From: Candidatus Goldiibacteriota bacterium
Lineage (GTDB): Bacteria; Oederibacteriota; PGYV01; DSYL01
Length of the DNA: 14,994 bases
Assembly (NCBI GenBank): GCA_026418955.1
Contig: JAOAAI010000199.1
Location: 1 to 14,994 of the forward strand
Direction of reading: 5' to 3'
Position numbers and translations under genes: made by a program. Under the pieces are notes generated by a model. That model was not told where the DNA came from and ran no database searches. It saw nothing but the letters and a program-made list of their open reading frames with translations. Shown piece by piece: positions 1 to 9,112 of this stretch (position 1 is the first letter of the stretch; every line of letters starts with the position of its first letter).

Positions 1-4
1 TTTT

Positions 5-36
5 AAGGATTGCCTTTAAGTAGGCAATCCTTTTAT
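5..36 (+). terminator. Rho-independent terminator of a gene upstream of the window
   Basis: A perfect 10-base arm at 5-14 (AAGGATTGCC) pairs with 23-32 (GGCAATCCTT). One more T-A pair at 15/22 leaves a six-base loop. The 3' arm runs into a T-rich tract (TTTTATTATT), the usual form of an intrinsic terminator read left to right. The other strand also ends in a short T run, so it could work in both directions. It probably closes a plus-strand gene lying left of the window and separates it from the sppA unit. Confidence 0.85.
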
Positions 37-114
37 TATTTATTATACCTAATTTTACTATTTTTGCTGTACCATCATGTGCCTGTACTTTTCCATAACG
101 AACAAGTTTTAACC

Positions 115-143
115 TTGACTTAATTTTATAAAATTATTAAAAT
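115..143 (+). promoter_or_regulatory. Predicted sigma-70-type promoter for sppA
   Basis: TTGACT at 115-120 (-35-like) is followed by exactly 17 bases and then TAAAAT at 138-143 (-10-like). A second -10-like TATAAT sits at 143-148 but at a longer spacing. The site lies after the terminator and about 40 bases before the sppA start. AAAGG at 172-176 gives a ribosome binding site seven bases before ATG 184. The surrounding sequence is very AT-rich, so chance -10 matches are common; the -35 and the spacing carry the call. Confidence 0.6.
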
Positions 144-183
144 ATAATATATTTTATTAATTTTAAATTAAAAAGGTAAATAT

Positions 184-1128
184 ATGAATAAAAAAACTAT
201 TTTTTTTATTCTTTTTATTATTATTTTATTTAGTATATTTAGTATATTTATATCAAATAAACTAATTTCTTATTCTAAATTAGGGAAAGAAATTTCAAGT
301 TTTAATATAGGTAAAAAACAGATAGCCCTCATAAATATTGAAGGTGAAATTTCAAATGATTTACATATAATGGAACTTTTGAATCTTTATTCAAATATGA
401 AATCTGTTAAGGCAATTATTTTGCGTATTAATAGTCCTGGTGGAAGCGTTGGTTCTTCTCAGGAAATTTACAGGCAGATCAAAAAAGTAAAAGAAAAGGG
501 AAAGATTGTTATATCAGCATTGAGTGATGTTGGTGCCTCAGGAGCATATTATATTGCAATGGCGGCTAATAAAATATATTCTAATCCAGGAACAATAACC
601 GGTTCAATAGGCGTTGTTATAAATTATATTACTGCTGAAAAATTATTTGGAAAGATTGGAATAGATTTTATAACTGTGAAATCCGGTAAATATAAAGATG
701 CTGGTTCATTTTCAAGACAAACATCTGAAGAAGACAAACGTTTATTTCAAAAGCTTATAAATGATGTTCATGAACAGTTTGTCAATGATATTGTGGAATC
801 AAGGCTTGAGCAAATTGCAGCTGCTGCAAAGATACAGGAGAAAGATGAGAAGAAAAGAAAAGAACTTGTTAAAAAATATATTATGAACAATATTGCAGAC
901 GGTAGGATAATTACAGGTATTGAAGCAAAAAAACTTGGTTTAGTTGATGAAATAGGAAATATAGATGATGCAATAGAAGCAACCGCTGCAATGATTGGTA
1001 TATCTGGCAGGCCATTGGTAATATCAGAAAAAAAGAAAACAGGTTTAGCATCATGGCTTAATTCCAAATTAGAAAATTTTACTTTAAAAAACGATTATAA
1101 TATATTAAAATATCTAATGATTAATTAA
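184..1128 (+). CDS. sppA: Signal peptide peptidase SppA (short form, membrane-anchored serine protease)
   Basis: SppA cleaves leftover signal peptides in the membrane after secretion, using a Ser/Lys dyad. Residues 7-23 form one hydrophobic N-terminal anchor. The S49 protease domain follows: SPGGSVGSS at 84-92, the nucleophile Ser119 in GASGAYY, and the general base Lys171 in SGKYKDAGSF. The 52-residue spacing equals that of the short Bacillus-type SppA (Ser147/Lys199, known family fact). ADGRIITG near 237-244 and GLVDEIG are the usual C-terminal landmarks. At 314 residues it is a short single-domain form rather than the double-length E. coli type. Residues about 209-232 hold an extra Lys/Glu-rich stretch that short homologues usually lack. 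An AAAGG site precedes ATG 184. The next gene starts 23 bases downstream, so the two are probably cotranscribed. Confidence 0.95.
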   Translation: MNKKTIFFILFIIILFSIFSIFISNKLISYSKLGKEISSFNIGKKQIALINIEGEISNDLHIMELLNLYSNMKSVKAIILRINSPGGSVGSSQEIYRQIKKVKEKGKIVISALSDVGASGAYYIAMAANKIYSNPGTITGSIGVVINYITAEKLFGKIGIDFITVKSGKYKDAGSFSRQTSEEDKRLFQKLINDVHEQFVNDIVESRLEQIAAAAKIQEKDEKKRKELVKKYIMNNIADGRIITGIEAKKLGLVDEIGNIDDAIEATAAMIGISGRPLVISEKKKTGLASWLNSKLENFTLKNDYNILKYLMIN

Positions 1129-1151
1129 ATAAAAATATTAAGGAGGATATA

Positions 1152-3518
1152 ATGGTTCAAAATCCTGATTCAGGGAAATCCAATCTTCCAAAAGATACAA
1201 CTCCAAATCCAATGGATGCTATTTCTGGAGAAACAAAACCTGCTGCTACATCAGCATCTGCACCTATAGAAACATCGCATATCATTGCCACTCATGTAGA
1301 ACAACCTAAAGATGCAAAATCTTTTTTAAAAGAGATATTTATTGAATCTCCATGGACAAATAGAATTTATCAATTTATTATTTTATTATTTGGTTTATAC
1401 AGTATTTATCTATCAATAAAAGGCCAGATATTTTTACCGTTACCTGCAGTATTTGGAATGTTATTACTTAGTTTGGTTGCTTTATTTGATGTTTATTTTA
1501 TAAAAAAGTTCAGACAAAAATATGAAAAATTAGAAATTATAATCCGTTTTGTACTTGCAGGATTATTTGTTTTATTTATGATTATATTTATAATTGAATT
1601 ATTCAAACCGTTTGATATAACAGTGAATAAAAATTTATTATTGGTGTGTCTAATTGCAGTTTTGGTTGTATTTATTGTTAATTTTTTATTATATATAAAA
1701 ACTAATAAAGAAAAAATTATTGCAGACGTCTATATGTTTATTGCTATTTTATTTGCTGTTATTTCTATAATTGTTTTTTATCAATATCAAGTAATTTTAA
1801 GTTTTTTTCTGATGTTAATTAGTGGTTCTTCTATAATAGCATCTATCAATAATGATCCACTTAAAAAAGATGATCGTTTTCCAACTAGAATGTTAATTAT
1901 TTTACTAACCGCCATTATGTTCACTGCAGTTTTTGCTTATGCTTCTTTGATTTTCACAAATCAACCCTTAAAAGTTATAACTTTTGGAACTATATCTGAC
2001 AACTTTTCAAAAAAACCAGAAAATTTATCATGGTCGGGTGATTCATGGTCTTTTGCATATAATATTTTTAACAAAAAGAAAAAAGAAAATAAAATAGGTA
2101 TAATAAATGCATTATCCCTTGGTATTACTGAACTTCCTGCGGACAATTCTGATATTAAATTACCTAAATTTGTTGATAAACCAATATGGAATAACAATGG
2201 TACAAAACTAATATTTACTTGTTCTGATTCAAAAGATGGATATAAAAAAATCTGGGGGATTAATTTAAATCTTTCATTGGTAAAAGAGAATAAGAAAAAA
2301 GGTAAAAAAGAAAAAGAAAAAAAATTAAGAACTAAAGAAGATGATATTTTAAATAGACCAGTAGGTAAACCAAAAGTGCTTTTAAGTGATATAAATTTAA
2401 TTGTTGATAAAGATTGTCAACCGTTGATTCATAGAACTGTTTGGTCACCTGATGGTAATCGTTTTGTATTTGCAGCCAAAGATGATGATTCAGATAGTAA
2501 TAATATTTGGGTGGCGAATACGAAAACACAAGAATATAATAAAATAACCAAAGGACAGAATAAAATAATGCCTTTATGGTCACCAGCTGAAGATAAAATA
2601 TTATATGTAACAAAAACAGATAGCTATACATATCTTAAAATAACAAATTATGATGGCTCCAATCCACATGAATTGAATATAAATAATAAATCAGATAGGA
2701 GTTTATTTCCTTTATGGAATGCAAATGAATCAAAAGTTATTTATATAAAAAATAATAAACTTATAATTATGAATGCAAATGCAACAAACCAGCAGGAATT
2801 GACAAAGCAGACATTGGTTTATTCTGATTATTGGTTAACCGATACTAAGAAAAAAGTAAAACTCACCTTTACTGAATCAGGAACAATATGGCGCATTTTC
2901 ACCATAGATTCAGAAGGAAATAATCCAAAAGAAATATTCACAGAGGTTTGTGATTCTATGATACAACCTAAATGGTCTTATGATGGTGAAGTGATATGTG
3001 CTGGAACCAATTATGTTAATTACAGTACTCTTTGGAGATTGAATAAAGATGGTGAAATGAAAATCAAACTTTTTACAACAAAACATAAAATAAAAAATAT
3101 TGAATGGGATCCATCTTCTAAAAGAATAGCTTTTTTACTTGAAAAAAATATAAAAGATAACATTTGGTATAATGAACCACATGAAAAAATATATCAGATA
3201 TGGGTTGTCGAACGCGACGGCACAAATCCAAGATTTATATATGAATCAATAGGTATCATTAATAATATAACATGGGATGATATGGGTAAAAATATTGCAT
3301 TTGATGAAACCTATTCTAGATGGTATTTTGCTCCGAAAATAACAACAGTGAAAGTAGCAAATGTAATTGATAATAAAGTAAAATATTTATTACCTTATGA
3401 ATCTTATGCAGAATATCCTTCATGGTCTTATGATGGTCAAGTCCTTGCATATGTAAGCTGGTCAGAATTTTGGCGACCTACACTTTCAAAGAAAATATGG
3501 ATTGCTCAAGTTAAATAA
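1152..3518 (+). CDS. Polytopic membrane protein with C-terminal TolB/WD40-like beta-propeller
   Basis: I do not recognise a named family for the whole 788-residue protein. Residues 1-60 are Pro/Thr/Ser/Ala-rich and look disordered. Residues about 72-268 contain some seven hydrophobic segments (near 72-89, 94-117, 128-151, 161-181, 192-212, 214-231 and 247-268). From about 290 to the end there are at least nine PD40/TolB-type repeats with the pattern W-S-x-D-G-x-x-hydrophobic-Phe/Tyr, for example TVWSPDGNRFVFA (429-441), PKWSYDGEVICAG (606-618) and PSWSYDGQVLAYV (756-768). A Lys-rich loop lies at about 378-394 between repeats. No peptidase triad follows the propeller, so it is not a complete prolyl oligopeptidase. 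A perfect AGGAGG lies five bases before the ATG. Being paired with sppA suggests an envelope role. The propeller probably binds a protein or peptide, but this is inference. Confidence 0.8.
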   Translation: MVQNPDSGKSNLPKDTTPNPMDAISGETKPAATSASAPIETSHIIATHVEQPKDAKSFLKEIFIESPWTNRIYQFIILLFGLYSIYLSIKGQIFLPLPAVFGMLLLSLVALFDVYFIKKFRQKYEKLEIIIRFVLAGLFVLFMIIFIIELFKPFDITVNKNLLLVCLIAVLVVFIVNFLLYIKTNKEKIIADVYMFIAILFAVISIIVFYQYQVILSFFLMLISGSSIIASINNDPLKKDDRFPTRMLIILLTAIMFTAVFAYASLIFTNQPLKVITFGTISDNFSKKPENLSWSGDSWSFAYNIFNKKKKENKIGIINALSLGITELPADNSDIKLPKFVDKPIWNNNGTKLIFTCSDSKDGYKKIWGINLNLSLVKENKKKGKKEKEKKLRTKEDDILNRPVGKPKVLLSDINLIVDKDCQPLIHRTVWSPDGNRFVFAAKDDDSDSNNIWVANTKTQEYNKITKGQNKIMPLWSPAEDKILYVTKTDSYTYLKITNYDGSNPHELNINNKSDRSLFPLWNANESKVIYIKNNKLIIMNANATNQQELTKQTLVYSDYWLTDTKKKVKLTFTESGTIWRIFTIDSEGNNPKEIFTEVCDSMIQPKWSYDGEVICAGTNYVNYSTLWRLNKDGEMKIKLFTTKHKIKNIEWDPSSKRIAFLLEKNIKDNIWYNEPHEKIYQIWVVERDGTNPRFIYESIGIINNITWDDMGKNIAFDETYSRWYFAPKITTVKVANVIDNKVKYLLPYESYAEYPSWSYDGQVLAYVSWSEFWRPTLSKKIWIAQVK

Positions 3519-3520
3519 CC

Positions 3521-3534
3521 TATTATTAATAATA
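3521..3534. repeat. Short AT palindrome after the propeller gene
   Basis: TATTATTAATAATA at 3521-3534 is a perfect 14-base palindrome without a loop, three bases after the stop codon. It has no GC pairs and no clear T tract, so I do not call it a terminator. In sequence this AT-rich it may be chance. The rest of the 3519-3742 gap holds no gene. Confidence 0.3.
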
Positions 3535-3691
3535 ATATATACAATTTATAAATTACATTATTATTACACAATCTAAAACATTCATAAAAATATATAACTC
3601 ACATATTAAATCTTAAAATATTTAATCCATATTATGAAACTTTTCTGAAATAGTTTAACTGATAAAACATATTTTCACAAAATAAAAATAA

Positions 3692-3720
3692 TTGACAAAA
3701 TGCTTTTAAAATGTCAAAAT
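3692..3720 (+). promoter_or_regulatory. Predicted promoter with overlapping dyad before the outer-membrane protein gene
   Basis: TTGACA at 3692-3697 matches the -35 consensus exactly. Seventeen bases later lies CAAAAT (3715-3720), a weak -10. The -35 is also the left half of an inverted repeat: TTGACA pairs with TGTCAA at 3712-3717 across 14 bases. The dyad could be an operator overlapping the promoter, or it could be chance. The site is about 38 bases before the preferred start at 3758 and lies in a 224-base gap with no gene, so a new transcription unit is likely to begin here. Confidence 0.5.
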
Positions 3721-3744
3721 ATTTACAAAAAAATAATTTCATAT

Positions 3745-3749
3745 GGTGA
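3745..3749 (+). promoter_or_regulatory. Ribosome binding site that decides the start of the outer-membrane protein
   Basis: GGTGA lies eight bases before ATG 3758. The upstream in-frame ATG at 3743 overlaps this site and has only A/T-rich sequence before it, with no Shine-Dalgarno match. The 3758 start also puts the positive residues (His-Lys-Arg-Lys) directly after Met, as expected of a signal peptide. Confidence 0.55.
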
Positions 3750-3757
3750 AAATAATA

Positions 3758-5701
3758 ATGCATAAAAGAAAAATTTTTTTAATAATATTTTTAAATATTT
3801 TATTGATATATAAAAATATTTATTGTGATGAAACTCTGATAGGTACAACGTCTAATAATTTTTTAAAAATTCATTTACCTGCAAGACCTGCTGCAATGGG
3901 TGAATCATATGCTGCCCTTGCAGATGATATCAATTCAATTTTTTATAATCCAGCAGGTATAGGTAAAAGTATGTTAACTGAATTGTCTTTCACTCATGCA
4001 GAATGGTTCCAACAGATAAGATATGAAAATTTAAATTTTCTAATTCCTCTTTCTTTTGGAAATATTGCATGTGCTATTAATTTTTTAAATATATCATCCA
4101 TGGATAAAACTCTTTCTATTTCACCACTTACTTATACAAAGCAATACACTTTTACTCCATATAGTTTAGGTGGCATTTTAACTTATGCAAAAGAGTTCAC
4201 GGATAATCTTTTTGTTGGATTAAATTTAAAATTTGTAAATTACACAATTGATTCACAAGATGAAAATGGCTCTTCATTTTCTATTTTATCTGATATAGGG
4301 TTGATTTATGATATTCCATTTTTGAAAAAATTTTCAACTGGGCTTGTTTTTAAAAATTTAGGACCTTCTTCAAAATTTATAAATGAAAATTATATGCAAC
4401 CCATAGATATGAAAGTTGGTTTAGCATATGCGATGGATTTTTTATTATTATCAGCGGATATTGCGTATCCAATAGATAATAATTTAAATTTTTATCTCGG
4501 TGGAGAAATTAATTTATTTGAAATTCTATCAATTCGAGCCGGATATAAAGGAGGCACCATTAATCAGCCAACATTTGGTGCTGGTATTAATTATGCTCGC
4601 TTTTTTGTTGATTATGCATTTGTTCCTTATACAGAGGAAAATCTTGGAATAACACATAGAATAACTGTTTCATATAGATTCGGAGCACCAGAATCAAAGA
4701 TAATTTTTAATCCAAAAGTATTTTCACCAAATAGTGATAAATTTATTGATTATACTTTTATACAAAAAGATATTATACAAAAAAATAAAGTAAAAAATTA
4801 TATCTTGACAATTTATAATGAATTGAAAGAACCTATTTTAAAGACATCTAAATTGCACCCTGATACAAAACTTTTCTGGAATGGTTTTGATTCATTTAAA
4901 AAGGTTGTACCTGACGGCACATATTATGGTAAACTTGAAACAATTTATTTAAATGGAATTAAATCAGAATCAAATATAGCTTCTGTTACAGTTGATAATA
5001 CACCACCTGATGTAAAAATAGATGCAAATCCCAAGATGGTAAAACCTGGACAAATAACTGCATTATATGCACCTATTAAATTTTCACCATATGTTTTTGA
5101 TTTACACGGCATCAGTAAATGGAAATTGATTATTTATACCGCGGATAATAAAATATTTAAAACTTTTGAAGGAGAAGGAGAACCAAAAGAAATTATATGG
5201 GATGGTTCAGATAATACTGGTTTGAATTATGTAAATGCAGGTACAACTTATTATTACATAATGTATGCTGCTGATAGTGTTGGTAACTGGGGCAAATCAA
5301 TCTCTGATAAAGTAAGGATTTTATTAAGAGAAATAGTAATAACCCTTTCTTCTGATACACTTTTTGATTTGGGAAAGGCGGATGTTAAAATAAGTGTTTA
5401 TAATGATCTTAAAAAAGTTGCAAATAAAATCAAAACACTCAATAATCCAACAGTAGTTATTGAAGGACATACTGATAATTTACCTCTATATTCAAGTATA
5501 TATAAAGATAATCAGGAATTATCAGAATACAGAGCAAAAGCAGTTGGTCGTTTTCTGATAGAACTTTTCAATATAAAACCAGAAATAATTTCAACCGTTG
5601 GTTTTGGAGATACTCAACCTGTTGCATCAAATGATACTCCGGAAGGAAGAAAAAAGAACAGACGAGTTACTATAAGAATAAAAGCAAGTAAGTGGGAATG
5701 A
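3758..5701 (+). CDS. PorV/PorQ-type outer-membrane barrel with Ig-like modules and OmpA peptidoglycan-binding domain
   Basis: From Met at 3758 the protein has 647 residues; an in-frame ATG at 3743 would add five. Residues 1-23 form a signal peptide (MHKRK, then a hydrophobic core). At about 25-75 the PorV/PorQ (UPF0164) signature appears: GTTSNNFLKI, ARPAAMGESYAALADD, IFYNPAGIG. A beta-barrel rich in alternating hydrophobic strands continues to about 310. Residues about 320-420 (KVFSPNSDKF, then PDGTYYGKL) and 440-515 (FSPYVFD, IIWDGSDNTG, AGTTYYYIMYAADSVGNWG) look like Ig/FlgD-like modules. Residues about 525-640 are an OmpA C-terminal domain with VIEGHTDN, the Asp of HTD at 573, and NRRVTIRI at the end, which binds diaminopimelate of peptidoglycan in relatives. 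It is probably an outer-membrane protein tied to the cell wall. Whether the barrel is a pore or, like PorV, a secretion-associated shuttle cannot be told from sequence. Confidence 0.85.
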   Translation: MHKRKIFLIIFLNILLIYKNIYCDETLIGTTSNNFLKIHLPARPAAMGESYAALADDINSIFYNPAGIGKSMLTELSFTHAEWFQQIRYENLNFLIPLSFGNIACAINFLNISSMDKTLSISPLTYTKQYTFTPYSLGGILTYAKEFTDNLFVGLNLKFVNYTIDSQDENGSSFSILSDIGLIYDIPFLKKFSTGLVFKNLGPSSKFINENYMQPIDMKVGLAYAMDFLLLSADIAYPIDNNLNFYLGGEINLFEILSIRAGYKGGTINQPTFGAGINYARFFVDYAFVPYTEENLGITHRITVSYRFGAPESKIIFNPKVFSPNSDKFIDYTFIQKDIIQKNKVKNYILTIYNELKEPILKTSKLHPDTKLFWNGFDSFKKVVPDGTYYGKLETIYLNGIKSESNIASVTVDNTPPDVKIDANPKMVKPGQITALYAPIKFSPYVFDLHGISKWKLIIYTADNKIFKTFEGEGEPKEIIWDGSDNTGLNYVNAGTTYYYIMYAADSVGNWGKSISDKVRILLREIVITLSSDTLFDLGKADVKISVYNDLKKVANKIKTLNNPTVVIEGHTDNLPLYSSIYKDNQELSEYRAKAVGRFLIELFNIKPEIISTVGFGDTQPVASNDTPEGRKKNRRVTIRIKASKWE

Positions 5702-5762
5702 AATAATTTAAGATTTATGATTTTTGATTTAAAAAATAAAATTTAAAATATCGGAGGTAAAT

Positions 5763-6542
5763 ATGAGAAGAAAACAATTTTATGATACAACAGTTCAATC
5801 GGTTCAACGCACATTGGATATTATTGAAACATTGAGCGAGTATAAAACAGGTGTTGGAGTAACAACATTAAGTAAAGAGTTAAAGCTACATAAAAGTACA
5901 GTTCATCGTTTGCTAACAACTCTTATGTTGCGTAAGTATGTTGAACAGGATCCGGAAACATCCAAATATAAACTTGGAATGCGTCTGTTTGAAATAGGAA
6001 ATGCAGTGCTTTCAAAACTTGATATAAGACAACATGCATCACCTTATTTAAGGCAGTTATGGAAACAATGCGGTGAAACAGTGCAATTGTCCATAGTTGA
6101 TCAGTATAAAGTTTTATATATTGACGTCCTTGAATCTCTTGAAAAAGTAGGTGTTAAATCAAATGTTGGAGAAAGAGCACCACTTCATTGTTCAGCCCCT
6201 GGTAAAATTTGGCTTGCGAATTTACCAGAGGATCGTTTAAATGAAGTGATAAAAATGATTAAATTTGAATCTTATACACCTTATACCATTGATAATGTTG
6301 AAAAATTGAAGGCATCTATTCAACAAGCAAAAGAACTTGGTTATGCAATTGATAATCAAGAATATTCTTTAGATCTTATCTCTGTTTCTTCTGCAATTAA
6401 AAATTATAGAGGTAGAGTTATTGCATGCGTTTCAATTACTGCTCCTGCATTGCGAACAAATGACGAAAAAATAAAAGAAATGGGAAATAGTGTTAAAACA
6501 ACAGCAGAAAAAATTTCTCAATCAATGGGATTTATTAAATAA
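5763..6542 (+). CDS. IclR-family transcriptional regulator
   Basis: This 259-residue protein has the full IclR layout. The N-terminal winged helix-turn-helix covers about 10-75 (SVQRTLDIIETLSEY, then LSKELKLHKSTVHRLLTTL as the recognition region, then YKLGMRLFEIG). The C-terminal effector-binding domain covers about 90-255, with RAPLHCSAPGK at 138-147, YAIDNQEYSLDLISVSS at about 194-210 and the closing ACVSITAPALR. A strong GGAGG lies five bases before the ATG. The gene sits 61 bases after the outer-membrane protein gene and 34 bases before a GH5 glycosidase. IclR proteins often control neighbouring sugar or aromatic catabolism genes, so the glycosidase is a plausible target. The effector is not known. 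Confidence 0.93.
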   Translation: MRRKQFYDTTVQSVQRTLDIIETLSEYKTGVGVTTLSKELKLHKSTVHRLLTTLMLRKYVEQDPETSKYKLGMRLFEIGNAVLSKLDIRQHASPYLRQLWKQCGETVQLSIVDQYKVLYIDVLESLEKVGVKSNVGERAPLHCSAPGKIWLANLPEDRLNEVIKMIKFESYTPYTIDNVEKLKASIQQAKELGYAIDNQEYSLDLISVSSAIKNYRGRVIACVSITAPALRTNDEKIKEMGNSVKTTAEKISQSMGFIK

Positions 6543-6568
6543 CCTAATCTATATCAATAAATATTAGG
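6543..6568 (+). promoter_or_regulatory. Inverted repeat covering the GH5 ribosome binding site
   Basis: CCTAAT at 6543-6548 pairs perfectly with ATTAGG at 6563-6568 across a 14-base AT-rich loop. The right arm shares bases with AGGAG at 6566-6570, the Shine-Dalgarno of the glycosidase gene. If the hairpin formed it could lower translation of that gene. The stem is only six pairs with a large loop, so stability is doubtful; it may also be an operator or chance. Confidence 0.25.
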
Positions 6569-6576
6569 AGATTGCT

Positions 6577-8743
<2,167 letters not shown>

Positions 8744-8755
8744 CAAGGAGGTTTT

Positions 8756-9112
8756 ATGTTTATCACTTTATTATTTGCAGCTGAAAATGTACCAACATCA
8801 ACACCTCCTGTAGCAGATGGTCCATCAATGCTACAGGCGTTTTTGCCACTTATTATTATATTTGTTTTATTTTACTTTATGTTTATTATTCCTAATAAAA
8901 AAGAACAAAAAAAGCATCAAGAAATGTTAAAATCGTTAAAAGTCGGAGATAAGATTATAACCAGTGGTGGTATAATTGGTATAATAGATAAAATCAATGA
9001 TACAGAAGATATAATAAGAATAAAAAGCGGTGAAAACACTCTTATTAATATAAAGAGAAATTATATTGTAACCAAATTAGAAAAACCATCAGAAGAACCG
9101 GAAAAAAAATAA
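8756..9112 (+). CDS. yajC: Preprotein translocase accessory subunit YajC
   Basis: A 118-residue protein with one membrane helix at about 27-45 (AFLPLIIIFVLFYFMFIIP), followed directly by the YajC hallmark NKKEQKKHQEMLKSLKVGDK, then ITSGGIIGIIDKI. The C-terminus is short and charged. YajC associates with SecDF-YidC in the inner membrane. AAGGAGG lies just upstream of the ATG. It follows tgt as usual, but the gene after it is galT-like rather than secD. Its stop codon abuts the next start (TAA then ATG). Confidence 0.95.
   Translation: MFITLLFAAENVPTSTPPVADGPSMLQAFLPLIIIFVLFYFMFIIPNKKEQKKHQEMLKSLKVGDKIITSGGIIGIIDKINDTEDIIRIKSGENTLINIKRNYIVTKLEKPSEEPEKK

Noticed and set aside
768..1067. A 99-codon minus-strand open frame inside sppA
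   Set aside because: It is fully antisense to the conserved SppA C-terminal region and has a low-complexity, Ser/Ile/Phe-rich translation.
5702..5762. A promoter in the gap before the IclR gene
   Set aside because: TTGATT (5724-5729) and TAAAAT (5744-5749) are only 14 bases apart, too short for a normal sigma-70 promoter, and AT-rich matches are expected by chance.
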